Source: JACRCT01 sp049841135 (GTDB lineage: Bacteria; Myxococcota; Myxococcia; Myxococcales; UBA5297). Taken from it: a DNA stretch of 64,000 nt. The stretch spans positions 1,115,194 to 1,179,193 of the forward strand of contig JASGHK010000002.1 of assembly GCA_049841135.1 (NCBI GenBank). The letters run 5' to 3'. The notes beneath the pieces are model-generated. The model worked only from the letters and a program-made list of their open reading frames with translations, made no database searches and had not been told where the DNA came from. The position numbers and the translations under genes were made by a program. This document shows positions 46,778 through 56,474 of this stretch, one piece after another. Position 1 is the first letter of the stretch, and every line of letters begins with the position of its first letter.

Positions 46778-47425
46778 ATGACGTCCCGCCTCGCCCTCGC
46801 CCTGGCGCTCGCCTTCGGGCTCGCCGCCTGCCCCGGCCCACAGGAGGCCGGCACCGACGCCTCCAGCGCGGGCAAGGACGCCGCCGCCCCGGCCACCACC
46901 GACGCCATGGCCAGCGGTGAAGATGCCGCACGGACGAGCGCGGATGCGGAGACGACCGACGCCGCCGAGCTGACCGCGGCGGATGCCGCGACGGCGAACC
47001 CGACGGATGCCGCCGAGCCGACTGCGACCGATGCCGCCAACCCCGCCGTCCCGGACGCCACCGCGGTGGAGCCGCCCGACGCCGCCGCGGTCGCCACCCT
47101 CGGCAAGCTCAGCGTGGCGGACCTGTGGGCCGCGCTGCAGGCCACCCCGGACGGCGGCGACAAGGGCTTCCTGCTCATCAACGTCCACGTGCCCTACGAG
47201 GGGAGCATCCCCGGCACCGACGCCCACATCACCTACCTCGACCCGAACGCCATCGCGGCCTACGTCGGCACCGACCTCGACCGGCCCGTCGTCGTCTACT
47301 GCAAGAGCAACTACATGAGCACCATCGCCGGCAACGACCTCGTCTCCCGCGGCTACCGCGCGGTGCGCTACCTCGACGGCGGCATGAACGGCTGGAAGGC
47401 GGCCGGCTACACGCTCGACCCATGA
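46778..47425 (+). CDS. Rhodanese-domain lipoprotein inside an ABC exporter operon
   Basis: 215 aa. Lipoprotein signal (ALAFGLAAC, Cys near residue 19), an 80-aa stalk of D-A-A/T-x repeats (TDAAELTAADAATANPTDAA), then a rhodanese domain (about 110-215): LLINVHVPYEGSIPGTDAHI, the active-site Cys in VVVYCKSNYMSTIAGNDL, and YLDGGMNGWKAAGY. The Cys codon is a normal TGC, unlike the rhodanese at 13579. Sulfur transfer or thiol chemistry at the outer membrane or periplasm is expected. It is coupled to the permease gene by an ATGA overlap, so it very likely acts with this exporter. Confidence 0.85.
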   Translation: MTSRLALALALAFGLAACPGPQEAGTDASSAGKDAAAPATTDAMASGEDAARTSADAETTDAAELTAADAATANPTDAAEPTATDAANPAVPDATAVEPPDAAAVATLGKLSVADLWAALQATPDGGDKGFLLINVHVPYEGSIPGTDAHITYLDPNAIAAYVGTDLDRPVVVYCKSNYMSTIAGNDLVSRGYRAVRYLDGGMNGWKAAGYTLDP

Positions 47426-49111
47426 GCCTGACGCTCACACAGCGGTCGCTCATCGACCCGCGGCGCTGGGCCTCGCACCTGGGGCTCATCTGGCGCCTGC
47501 GGCTGATGACCGGCTCCAACCGCTACCGGCAGGCCTCCGCGGCGGCGCCGGCGCTGGTGGGGCTGGCGGTGCTGTCCGCGGTGGCGCTGGCGCTGGGCTT
47601 CGGGACCTTCGCCATCCAGGCGCACCCGGCCATCGCCGCCTCGCCGCTCTGGTCGCGCTTCGTGCTGCGGCTGGTGACCTTCCTGGTCTTCGTCGTCTTC
47701 GTCGTCTGGCCGGTGCTCTCGGCGGGCGTGGACGAGCACAGCGAGCTGTCGCGCTTCGCCACCTTCCCCATCCGCCCCATCGAGCTTCTTCGTCGCCTCC
47801 TCGGCCTCCGGGCTGATCGAGCCGCGCTCGATCATCTTCTACCCGCCGATCATCGGCGTAGCCTTGGGCTACGCCGCACACCGGCCCTACTCGGGGACGT
47901 ACGGCTTCCTGCTCGTCTTCTCCTACCTGCTCTTCGCGGTGGCCTGGGGCCGGGTCGGCCTGACGCTGGTGCTCAACGTGCTGCGCCACCGCCGCTCCGC
48001 GGAGATCCTCGGGCTGCTCTTCGTCGGCGGGCTCTTCTTGGCGACGCTGGCGCCGCCGGTCGACGTCGGCTGGCTCAAGAGCCTCTTCGCCGAAGGCGGC
48101 GCGCTGGGCGGCCTGGGCGCGGTGGACGAGCGCTTCGTGATCGCCACGGCGACCGCCTTGGGCAACACCCCTCCCTGCGCGCTGGCCATTGGGATCGAGT
48201 CCGCCGCGCGCGGCGACCTGCCGCTCGCCTCGCAGATGATTTTCTTGCTGCTGTTCGGAGCCTCGGTGGGCTACGGCGCAGCCTTCTGGCTCCTGGTGCG
48301 CTTCTACAAGGGCACGGCGAAGCCCGCCAAGCCCCGGGACGAGACGGCGACCGGCCGGCGGCGCGCGCGGGACGGCGCGTTCTGGGCGCTCATCGACCGC
48401 GAGGCGAGCGACTTCATCCGCAACCCCAAGGCGCGGCTGTTGATGGCCGTCCCCTTCTTCCTGTGCATCCTGCTGCGCCTGGCGCACGCCCGCGACCTGG
48501 CGCAGGCGGTGGTGGGGCCGGCGGCCGACGCCTGGCTCATCGGCGTGCTGACGAGCTACGCCGCGCTGGTGGTGGGCGCCAACTTCGCGCAGAACGCCTT
48601 CGCCTACGACGGACCGGGGCTGGCGCTGCTCTACGCCTCGCCCGTCCCGCTGCGCACGCTCTTCGTCGCCAAGAACGTCGTGCACGCCGTGGGGACGCTG
48701 GTGGCCGCGGCGGCGCTCATCGGCTTCTACTCGATCTACGTCGCGGCGCTCGGCCCCTTCGAGATCGCCGTGGGGCTGCTGGCGCCGGCGGTGGAGCTGC
48801 CGGTGCTGCTCTCGGTGGGCAACGTCCTCTCGGTCGTCGCCCCGCGCAAGTTCCACGCCTCGCTGCGCCGCCGCGACCGGCCGCCGGCGGTGGCGACCTT
48901 CGTCGGCCTGCTCGCGACCGCGGTGGCGGTCACTCCGCTGGCCATCGTCCTGCGGCTCCTGCGCGACTCGGCGCCGGGCTTGGGGACGCTGGCGGCGATG
49001 ACGGCCTGCGCGCTGGGCCTCTGGTTCGCTTACACTCGCCTGCTTCCCCAGGCGGCGGCGCTGCTCGAGAGCCGGAGAGAGTCGGTGCTGCGCCTGGTCA
49101 TGCGTGAGTAG
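47422..49111 (+). CDS. ABC-2 type exporter permease, frame interrupted
   Basis: About 562 aa after bridging one frame shift. Around twelve hydrophobic segments (for example FVLRLVTFLVFVVFVVWPVL, FLLVFSYLLFAVAWGRVGLT, MAVPFFLCILLRLAHARDLA), with a cytoplasmic basic loop (DETATGRRRARDGAFWALID) in the middle, as in large ABC-2 permeases. Frame shifts at 47782-47788 (GAGCTTC): removing one base joins RFATFPIRPIE to FFVASSASGLIEPRS. Otherwise open to the TAG at 49111. ATG overlaps the rhodanese stop. Partner of the ATPase at 45933; exported substrate unknown. Confidence 0.8.
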
Positions 49112-49132
49112 CGAGCGCGAGAGAGACCAGCG

Positions 49133-49528
49133 ATGACCGACGACGGCCAGACCCCGACACCCAGCCCGGACCCCAAGACCATCGCCGCACGCTCAGCCCG
49201 GCTCACCGACGAAGAGCTCGCCGCCGAGTGCGACCTCGAGTTCTTCACCGCCGGCGGCCCCGGCGGGCAGCACCGCAACAAGACCGAGACCGGCGTGCGG
49301 CTGCGGCACCGCCCCACCGGCTTCGTCGTCGCGGCCACCGAGCGGCGCAGCCAGCTGCAGAACCGCGGCGCGGCGCTGGAGCGGCTACGCGCCAAGCTCC
49401 TCGCCTTCTCCCACGTCGCCAAGAAGCGCAAGAAGACGCGGCCCAGCCTCGGATCAAAGCGGAGACGGCTGGAGGGCAAGCGCCGCCAGGGCGACAAGAA
49501 GCGCGAGCGGAAGGGCTTCGACTCGTAG
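49133..49528 (+). CDS. GGQ-motif release-factor-like protein (ArfB/RF-1 domain)
   Basis: 131-aa protein with the class I release-factor catalytic domain only: AGGPGGQHRNKTETGVRLRH carries the GGQ motif that triggers peptidyl-tRNA hydrolysis, followed by ATERRSQLQNR. The last 35 aa are highly basic (KKRKKTRPSLGSKRRRLEGK), like the tail of ArfB (YaeJ) that enters the empty mRNA channel of stalled ribosomes. There is no stop-codon recognition domain. A ribosome-rescue role is therefore likely. It follows the permease by 21 bp and may be co-transcribed. Close alternatives are other RF-like proteins such as RFH. Confidence 0.85.
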   Translation: MTDDGQTPTPSPDPKTIAARSARLTDEELAAECDLEFFTAGGPGGQHRNKTETGVRLRHRPTGFVVAATERRSQLQNRGAALERLRAKLLAFSHVAKKRKKTRPSLGSKRRRLEGKRRQGDKKRERKGFDS

Positions 49529-49567
49529 CCTGACGTGCCTTCTGCCTTCGTGCTGGCGAGGCCCCGC

Positions 49568-49629
49568 GGATCGCCGGCCCCGCGCCTGGCTCGGCTGAGG
49601 TGCCTGCGCCGGCACGAGGCCGGCGATCC
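49568..49629. repeat. Repeat family A, complete copy
   Basis: GGATCGCCGGCC (49568-49579) and GGCCGGCGATCC (49618-49629) are perfect 12-bp inverted arms 38 bp apart. It lies between convergent genes ending at 49528 and 49650 and may act as a terminator. Confidence 0.8.
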
Positions 49630-49649
49630 GAGGGGGCTGGCTCCTTTCC

Positions 49650-52600
49650 TCAGCGCCGTTCTGGCCGCAGCAGCTGGTAGCCCCTCCCGCCGGTCCCGGC
49701 GCCGTCCACGTTCTCCATCCGCAGCACCAGCTCGCCCGTCCGCAGCTCCCAGTAGACGTCGATGCGCGCGTTCTGGTTGGCGTCGATCCGCCGGTAGCGC
49801 AGCACGTCCACCCACTGCACCCCGTCGGCGCTCAGGTACAGGTGCGCGCTGACCTCGCTCGGCGGGTAGATGTCCGCGCCCGGCTCGCGCGCCGCCCCGG
49901 CGACGAAGCCTCCACCCCTCAGCGCGTGGATGGAGTAGCTGGGCCCGCTGAGCTGGACGAGCTCGGAGTACGCCCCGGACCAGGTCAGCCGCGCCACGTG
50001 GGGCAGGTTCGGCAGGTAGGAGATGTCCTGCCCGAAGAGCAGCGAGCCGTCGCCGAGCACGGTGGCGTCGACGATGTCGCCCTCCTGGCCTGAGAGCATG
50101 AGCGTCCAGCTGCGCCCTCCGTCGAGCGAGCGGAAGGTGCCGCACTGCGCGGTGGTGTCGCCCAGGTAGGCCCAGAGCGCCGAGTGCGCAGGGTCCGCGG
50201 CCAGCCCATGGCCGTGGCGATGGCCGGTGAAGGTGAAGCGCACGCTCCAGGTCTGCCCCGAGTCTCGGCTGGCCCACAGGCGGATGGGCGTATCGGCCGT
50301 GGTGAACGACTGGTACTCGAGCAGGAACACCTCGCCGCCGACCTCGGCAACGCTGTGCGGCGTCAGCATGCGGAAGTCGCCCAGCGCGAGCACCTCCGCC
50401 CAGTGCGCGCCTCCATCGGTTGAGCGCGCCAGGTAGGTGCCGCCGCCGCGAGACGTATCGGCCAGCAGCGTCCCGTCCGCGAGCGCGGCCATCACGCGGA
50501 AGCTCCCGCCCCCGGGCGCGCTGCCTCGGTAGGTCCAGCTCCGTCCGTCGGGGCTGGCGTAGACCGCGCTCGGCGAAGCGAACGGGACGGCGTAGGCGGC
50601 TCCGGTGGAGTCGACCGCCATCAACTCGTAGGAGGTGTTGGTGTAGGTGACCGTCACCCCAGCCAGCGACCCCGCGGGCGCTCCGGCGTCGAGCCCCGGC
50701 GGCGAGCCAGCGTCGGCCAGAACACCAGCGTCGGGTTGGCCGATGGAAGAAGGCGCAAGCGACCAGAGCTCGAAGTTGTCGAAGGCGACGTTGGCGGTGT
50801 CCGTGCCCATCCCCGCCGATCCCGCCGAGCGCAGCGCCGAGCCCGTCGTGTCCATCGCGCTCAGCCGCGGGACCCCGTCGACGCTGGCGACCAGGTTCAC
50901 CGGCCCGGCACCGCTCGCCGAGAGGCCGAGCCTGGCGGCCACGTCGAGCCGGATCAGGCCGCTGCTGGCGCTGCCGAGCGTGGTGGCGACGCCGGCGACG
51001 ACCCGCTGGATCTGAAGCTGGCCGCTGGGCAGCAGCACGAGCTGATAGCGGTCCAGGCCGCTGGCCGAGGAGCGGACGAGGACCCCGACGGTCGCTCCGT
51101 TGGAGGTGACGTCGACGGACGACTCGCAGTCGGCGCAGCTCGGGGAGATCACCCGCGCGGCGTCGAGCGGGCTGCTCGCCGACTGGGCCGTGTTCGAGGC
51201 GACGCGCCACGCGCCGGCGATGGTCTGCCAACCCGACCCCAGCCCCGACGAGACGGAGCGCGTGAACGAGTCGGAGAACAACAGGGTCCCGGTGCCAGCG
51301 TCGGGAGGAGGCGGCGTCGCCGCGTCGGGCGGCACGAACGCCGCGTCCGGGCGGGTCGACGCGTCGGGCGGCATGGCTGCGTCCGGCGGCACCAGGGCCG
51401 CATCGGGCAGGACGAAGGCGGCGTCCGGACGAACCGCGGCGTCGGGAGGCATGGCCGCATCCGGCGGAACGGTCGCGGCGTCGGGCGGGACGAAGGCCGC
51501 ATCGGGCAGTCCTGCATCGAGTCCGGGAGGAGGTGGCGGCGGCGCCGACCAGATTCTGGAAGTCGTCGAAGGAGATACCGCTCCCCGAAGCGCCCATGCC
51601 GGCGAAGCCGCTCCCCCTGAGCGCCGAGATGCTCGAGTCCACGACGGTGAGCCGGACCGTGCCACCGACCGTGGCGACGAGGCTCACGGGCCCCGCTCCG
51701 GTCGCGGACAGGCCGATGCGCGAAGGCGTCGTCACGCTCGCGAGGCCACTGGGCGCCTGACCGAGAGTGACGGTGACGCCGCCCGCGACACGCTGGAGCA
51801 CGAGCTGCCGGTCGGCCTGGAGCAGGAGCTGATAGCGCTGGAGGCCATCGGCCGAAGCCCTCAGGAGCACGGCGACGAGCGCACCTTGCGTCGTCACCTC
51901 GGCCTCGCAGTCGGCGCACGTCGGCGAGAGCACCCGCGCGGCGCTGAGCGCGGTCGTCGTCGGCTGCGCGGAATTCGAGCTGACCCTCCAGGCCCCTGCG
52001 AGGACCTGCCATCCGGAGCCCAGCCCCGATGCGACAGACCGCGTGAAGGAGTCGGCAAACAGGAGGCTGGGGCCGCCCGCGTCCGGGCCAGGAGGCGATC
52101 CGACGTCCGGCTGACCTGCATCGGGCTGTCCTGCGTCGGGCGGCTCGGGTGCTGCGTCGGGTTGTCCTGCGTCGACCGCGGGGGATCCGGCGTCGGGCCC
52201 AGGCAAGGACGCGAGCCGGTACGTCACCTCCTTGAGCTGTCCCGCGCTCGACGAGTCGGGTGCCGTGGAGAAGAAGCACGGCACCTGCTCCAGCGTCGCG
52301 GGCAGGTGCTCGGCCGCGGCCGGATAGCCCTTGAACTCGCGCACGTCATCGAGCACGACCGGCGGACCGAAGACTCCATTGCGCAGGACCCGGACGACAG
52401 CCTGGTAGTTCACGTCGATCTGCAAGGGGTCGTTGTAAAAGACGAACAGGTCGTCGCCCCGCAGGGTGATCGCCGGCTGCAGCGCCCACTCTCCAGGACT
52501 GACCAGCAGGACTCGGGGACCGAAGCTCGTCCCATCGAAGTGGCGGTAGTAGAGGTCCTGGAGCTCGCTCTTGTAGACGAGGTGCATCCCCCCTGCCCCG

Positions 52601-53394
52601 TCCTCGACCGCGCTGAGCGCCGCTCCGTGGTAGAGGCCGTCGGGGAAGGCATCGGCCGCGGCCTGCCATTGGCCGAGCGGCCAGGAATCGTTGCGGATGC
52701 GGAAGCGCGCCGCGGTCCCGGAGTCGTGCCGGTCGTAGAGCAGGAGCAGCCGCGAGCCCAGCGACAGCAGCCTTCCTCCGGTCCGCGCGAAGAGCCGGTC
52801 GAGGTCGGGCTGCTGCGAGAAGCTGCGGCCGCCGTCGGTGCTGACGGCGATGGAGAGGCTGAAGGTGCCGTCCGCTTCGAGCTTGGAGGCGTGGACCCAC
52901 AGCCGACCTTGCGAGTCGATCGCCAGCTCGGCCCGGTGATACGCCGTCGACGGCGAGCTGGAGTCGAAGACGCGGACGGCCGGGTCGGGCAACCAGTCGT
53001 TGGTCGAGGGCGAGAAGCGCCACCACTGGAACCAGACGTCACGGTCGACCGATCCGCCGATCGTCGGATCCTCGTAGGACCAGACCAGCGCCACGTCCCG
53101 GCCTACGGCGGTCAAGTCCGCCCGCTCGCCGACCCCATTCGCGATGGGCGCGTAGAACCGCCACGTCGCGGCCTCGTCATCGCTGCGCCAGAGCACCAGG
53201 CTCTGGCCGTCGCGCCCGCCCCTCTGCACAGCGAGCAGCCAGGTGGCCGGTCGGTTGCCCCCGGTATCCATCCGGAGCAGGTGGCGCTGGGCGGGAAGGG
53301 TCAGGGAGTTGCCCGGGGCCGAGGTCAGGTAGGTGCCGCTGGCCCCGGTCGCTGCGCCCAGCAAGGCCACCGCGATCGCGAACGACGTCGTCAT
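49650..53394 (-). CDS. Giant exported BNR/sialidase-like protein with duplicated module, frame interrupted
   Basis: About 1247 aa. Signal peptide (TTSFAIAVALLGAATGASG). Residues 30-405: propeller with Asp-box-like repeats (LWRSDDEAATWRFY, AVSTDGGRSFSQQ). About 450-613 and 703-874: two copies of a jelly-roll-like module (LLFADSFTRSVASGLGSGWQ versus LLFSDSFTRSVSSGLGSGWQ; SPTCADCE versus SPSCADCE), joined by PPDAA/PDAAM repeats. About 885-1247: a second Asp-box propeller (STDGGAHWAEVL, SRDSGQTWSVRF, SLDGGRSWTLML). The frame shifts at 51552-51558; dropping one base gives FDDFQIWS, matching FDNFELWS at the same place of the second module. Likely surface glycan binding or hydrolysis; catalytic residues not identified. 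Confidence 0.72.
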
Positions 53395-53695
53395 GAGGTC
53401 CCAAGCCCCCGGCGCATCGGGCTCCGGGCCCGCGGCCCAGCGCTCCGTCACTCATTCGCGCCACGAGCAAGCTTGGGATCGCCCGCGCGGCTTTCCTCGC
53501 CCGCGAAAGGGAGGAGGAACCGTGCAAGGACTCGGCTGGCCACCCACCGAGCGGGCGACCGGCAAATCGCATGGATTGGATCGGCAGATGAGCGGGCCGG
53601 CACGTCCGCTCATGTCACAAAGTAGCTGCCTATCTTCAGCAACTCTCCTGGGAGCCTCGAGCTGCAGCAGCCCCGGTCCCACCACCGGACGCCGC
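53395..53695. other. 301-bp intergenic region upstream of the BNR protein gene
   Basis: Lies between the start of the minus-strand BNR gene and the end of the WYL regulator gene. The one clear structure is the inverted repeat ATGAGCGG / CCGCTCAT (53588-53595 and 53606-53613), a possible operator or terminator. No gene is supported. Confidence 0.5.
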
Positions 53696-54685
53696 TCAGC
53701 TGATCTTCTGGACCGCCTCCAGCACCGCCTCGCGCAGCTCCTTGGGCTCGACCACCTGGGCCTCGCCGCCGAAGCCGAGCACGTAGGGGACGATCCAATC
53801 GCGGCTGACGCCGGCGAGCTCGACCTCGAGTCCGCCGTCCGCCGTGGCCTTGGCTTCCGGGAAGCGCTCGCGCACGAACGGCGCCGCGCCCTGCGTGAAG
53901 CGGACGACGGCCTTGGCGCCGGCACTCGTCTCCTGCGAGCCGGAGTCTTCGCGGTGGGCCTCGCCGCCGGGCGTGAAGACGCGGGCGGTGACGGCGAGCT
54001 TGCTCATGCGGTCGACGCGGAAGAGCCGGTCGTCGTTGCGCATGAGGCAGTACCCGGCCAGGTACCACTGGCCACGGTGCAGGTAGACCGCGTGCGGCCT
54101 CACGGTCCGCCGCTCGCGCTTGCCCCGGCCGCCGGTCAGGTAGTCGAACTCGACCTCGCGGGCCTCGCGGGCGGCCTTGGCCAACGGCTCGAGCAGGTCG
54201 TCCATCGGGGCTTCGTCGGCTCCGACCCGGGTCGCCAGCTTGCCGAACGCGCGGCGGGCGTGGGCGGGCAGCGCGGCGAGCAGCTTCTTCTGCGCCGAGC
54301 CCAACGCGCTGCGTGCGGCGGGACGCATGACCTGCGCGGCGGCGAGCAGCGCCGCGGCCTCGGCGGGGGTGAGCCTGGGCGGCCGGCTGAAGCGCTGGTC
54401 GAGCGCGACGTGGACGGTCTCGCCCTCGACGTAGACGTCGATGAAGTCGTCCGGCGAGAACGGCGGGCGGCCGACCATCGCCAAGAGGTCGAGATCCTCG
54501 ATGAGCTCGAAGCGGCTGACGCCCAGCTTCTTGGCGAGCTCGGCCACGCTGATGCCGGGCTTCCTGGCGGCATAGGGCACCAGCAGCAGCAGCCGGCGCA
54601 GGCGCTCGCGCGGATCGACCCGCTCGGCCCCGGCCGGGGTTGGACGACGTTCGCTGGCGCTGGCCGGAGAACGCAGCTTGCTCAT
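53696..54685 (-). CDS. WYL-domain transcriptional regulator (PafC-like)
   Basis: 329 aa. A Pro/Arg-rich N-terminus leads to a helix-turn-helix (ISVAELAKKLGVSRFELIED, residues 45-65), then a WYL domain (about 170-260) with the core HRGQWYLAGYC and LFRVDRMSKL, and a WCX-type C-terminal domain (RDWIVPYVLGFGGEAQVVEP). In this family the WYL domain binds a nucleic-acid or nucleotide ligand and controls DNA binding, often in DNA-damage responses. The ATG overlaps the stop of the upstream WYL gene (ATGA), so the two proteins probably act as a pair, as PafB and PafC do. Confidence 0.85.
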   Translation of the reverse strand: MSKLRSPASASERRPTPAGAERVDPRERLRRLLLLVPYAARKPGISVAELAKKLGVSRFELIEDLDLLAMVGRPPFSPDDFIDVYVEGETVHVALDQRFSRPPRLTPAEAAALLAAAQVMRPAARSALGSAQKKLLAALPAHARRAFGKLATRVGADEAPMDDLLEPLAKAAREAREVEFDYLTGGRGKRERRTVRPHAVYLHRGQWYLAGYCLMRNDDRLFRVDRMSKLAVTARVFTPGGEAHREDSGSQETSAGAKAVVRFTQGAAPFVRERFPEAKATADGGLEVELAGVSRDWIVPYVLGFGGEAQVVEPKELREAVLEAVQKIS

Positions 54686-55683
54686 GACGGCCTCCCGGCG
54701 TGCGCCTTGACGATGGCCTTGAGCATCTCCTTGCGGCGGGCCACGGCCGGCTTGGGCCCGACGATCGTCGCGGCCTCGCCCAGCGGCAGCACGCGGCGCA
54801 GCAGGCCGTCGAGGTAGGTCGCCTGGACCCTGACCCGGGCGCCGCCCTCCTCGATCCGCGCGTTGGGGAAGAGCCGGCCAGCCATCGGCGAGAGCTCGTC
54901 GGAGAGCCGCAGCTCGACCTCGACCGGCGGGTGGAAGCGGTGCTCCCAGACCTGCTCGCGGGCGATCTCGCCGATGTCGAAGCCCTCCGGGACCTCGTAG
55001 TCGGCCTGGCGCGGACGCGAGGGGTTGAGGGTGACCTCGTCGATCCGGTCGACGTGGAAGGTCCGCCGCGCCTGGCGCAGGTGGCAGTGGCCCACCAGCA
55101 CCCAGACGCCGCGGCGCAGGCAGATGCCCCACGGGTCCACGTCGCGAAGGGTCTGGCTCTCGCGTCCGACGCCGCGGTACTTCAGCCGCACCCGCTTGCG
55201 CACGAGCAGCGCCTTCCAGAGCGTCTCCAGCTTCTCCGAGAGCCCGCTGGGCGAGCGGTCGTGCTCGACGAAGAGGCGCTGCGGCGCGGCCTCGGGGTCC
55301 TCGGCGCTGACGAAGGCGATCTTGCGCAGCGCGTGGGCGAGGTCGCCGCGGCCGGGGAAGGCGCCGGAGGAGAGCGCCGACGAGCCGGCGGCGTAGAGGA
55401 CGGCCATCTCCTCGGGCGTGAAGCGCACGTCGGGCAGGTAGTACTCGTCGCGCACGAGCGAGTAGCCCTCGACGCCGTCCTCGTCCTTCTTGTGGTAGTC
55501 GAGCTCGATGCCGAGGTCGGAGAGGTCGGCCTTGTCGCGCTCGAACTTGCGCTCGGCGGCCTGGAGCGAGCCCTCGCCGTACTCGGCCGGGAAGGCCTCG
55601 CGGATCTCCCGGAACGGGATGGGATCCTTCAGGTCCAGGAAGAAGGCGATGAGGTCGAGCAGGCGCTCGTTCTTCTTTTCCAT
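54682..55683 (-). CDS. WYL-domain transcriptional regulator (PafB-like)
   Basis: 333 aa, first of a tandem WYL pair. N-terminal winged-helix region (RLLDLIAFFLDLKDPIPFRE, then AERKFERDKADLSDLGIELD), WYL domain around residues 150-225 (RLKYRGVG, CLRRGVWVLVGHCHLR, TFHVDRIDEV) and a WCX domain at the end (GEAATIVGPKPAVARRKEML). The Trp of the WYL signature is conserved as VWVLVGH, with the central Tyr replaced. Targets are unknown; a DNA-damage or defence-linked regulon is typical of the family but nothing nearby confirms it. Confidence 0.85.
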   Translation of the reverse strand: MEKKNERLLDLIAFFLDLKDPIPFREIREAFPAEYGEGSLQAAERKFERDKADLSDLGIELDYHKKDEDGVEGYSLVRDEYYLPDVRFTPEEMAVLYAAGSSALSSGAFPGRGDLAHALRKIAFVSAEDPEAAPQRLFVEHDRSPSGLSEKLETLWKALLVRKRVRLKYRGVGRESQTLRDVDPWGICLRRGVWVLVGHCHLRQARRTFHVDRIDEVTLNPSRPRQADYEVPEGFDIGEIAREQVWEHRFHPPVEVELRLSDELSPMAGRLFPNARIEEGGARVRVQATYLDGLLRRVLPLGEAATIVGPKPAVARRKEMLKAIVKAHAGRPS

Positions 55684-55704
55684 GGGGGCACCGGAAGCGG
55701 CAGA

Positions 55705-55875
55705 TTAGGGCGCGGGCTGCACATCCGTCCAGCGATCCGAGAGACCCAGCGGAACCGACGGGAAGCTCGCCTTCCAGCACCTGTGGTCCGCCGCGAGGAC
55801 GCGCTCTCGCGCGGCGGCGTCGAGCCCTTCGATGCGGTCGCCTGCCTGCTCCCAGTACGGGAAGTTGAGGAACAC
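55705..55875 (-). CDS. Small protein, 56 aa, unknown function
   Basis: Starts at a GTG at 55875 with an excellent ribosome site (AAGGAGG, 5-nt spacer). The product begins with FLNFPYWEQAGDRIEGLDAA and ends with SDRWTDVQPAP; the stretch WKASFPSVPLGL has the look of a conserved small-protein motif. It lies 21 bp upstream of the tandem WYL genes on the same strand, so it may be the first gene of that operon. The frame stays open further upstream but with no better start. No family recognised. Confidence 0.45.
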   Translation of the reverse strand: MFLNFPYWEQAGDRIEGLDAAARERVLAADHRCWKASFPSVPLGLSDRWTDVQPAP

Positions 55876-55965
55876 CGCGACCTCCTTCTTCGACGGCGCG
55901 ACTCTACACTTTCGGTGCACCTCGCCGGTACCTGCCGGGCGCGCGTTCGGAGTAGGCTGCCGGCC

Positions 55966-56430
55966 ATGCGAACCCTCCTCTTGCTCGTCCTCGTCACCGC
56001 CGCGGCTTGCACCACACCGTCCAAGAGCCAGCCGCCGCCCTCCGACAGCGCTGCGACGACACCTCCTGCCCAGCAGGAACCTGCCGCGGCGGCGCCGGCC
56101 GCCGAGCCCGCTCCAGCCCCTGCCCCCGCACCTGCGCCAACTCCTGCTCCCGCGCCCGAGCCGGGTCCCGATGCCGGCCCTGCTCCCGAGGCCGCGCCGG
56201 CTCCTGCTCCGGCACCCGCTGCTGGGACCTGCACGTCGTCGGCCGACTGCCCCAAAGGCCAGGAGTGCGCCGGACCGGCCGGCTGCGATGCCACCTGGTC
56301 CTGCGTCCCGCCGCGTCGCTGCACCCGCGACCTGGTGACCTACTGCGGCTGCGAGGGCAACACCTTCCGATCCAGCAGCACCTGCCCGGCGCGCAAGTAC
56401 TCCGCCCGCGGCAACTGCCCGACGAAGTAG
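55966..56430 (+). CDS. Pro/Ala-stalk lipoprotein with a small Cys-rich domain
   Basis: 154 aa. Lipobox VTAAAC (Cys at residue 15), a 60-aa PAPAPAP stalk, then a C-terminal domain of about 60 aa with ten Cys (TSSADCPKGQECAGPAGC, CTRDLVTYCGCEGNTF). The ending CGCEGNTFRSSSTCPARKY resembles a Kazal-type protease-inhibitor segment, a fold found in myxobacterial lipoproteins. Likely anchored in the outer membrane; inhibitor function is a guess. The G+C-rich repeat stalk makes this region prone to assembly error, but the frame is intact. Confidence 0.65.
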   Translation: MRTLLLLVLVTAAACTTPSKSQPPPSDSAATTPPAQQEPAAAAPAAEPAPAPAPAPAPTPAPAPEPGPDAGPAPEAAPAPAPAPAAGTCTSSADCPKGQECAGPAGCDATWSCVPPRRCTRDLVTYCGCEGNTFRSSSTCPARKYSARGNCPTK

Positions 56431-56474
56431 CGCCCTCGCTGCCCCCGCCATCCCTCCTCGCTCCGAGGCGAACC

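Noticed and set aside
46778..47425. Second selenoprotein candidate (rhodanese lipoprotein)
   Set aside because: Its active-site codon is an ordinary TGC and there is no in-frame TGA.
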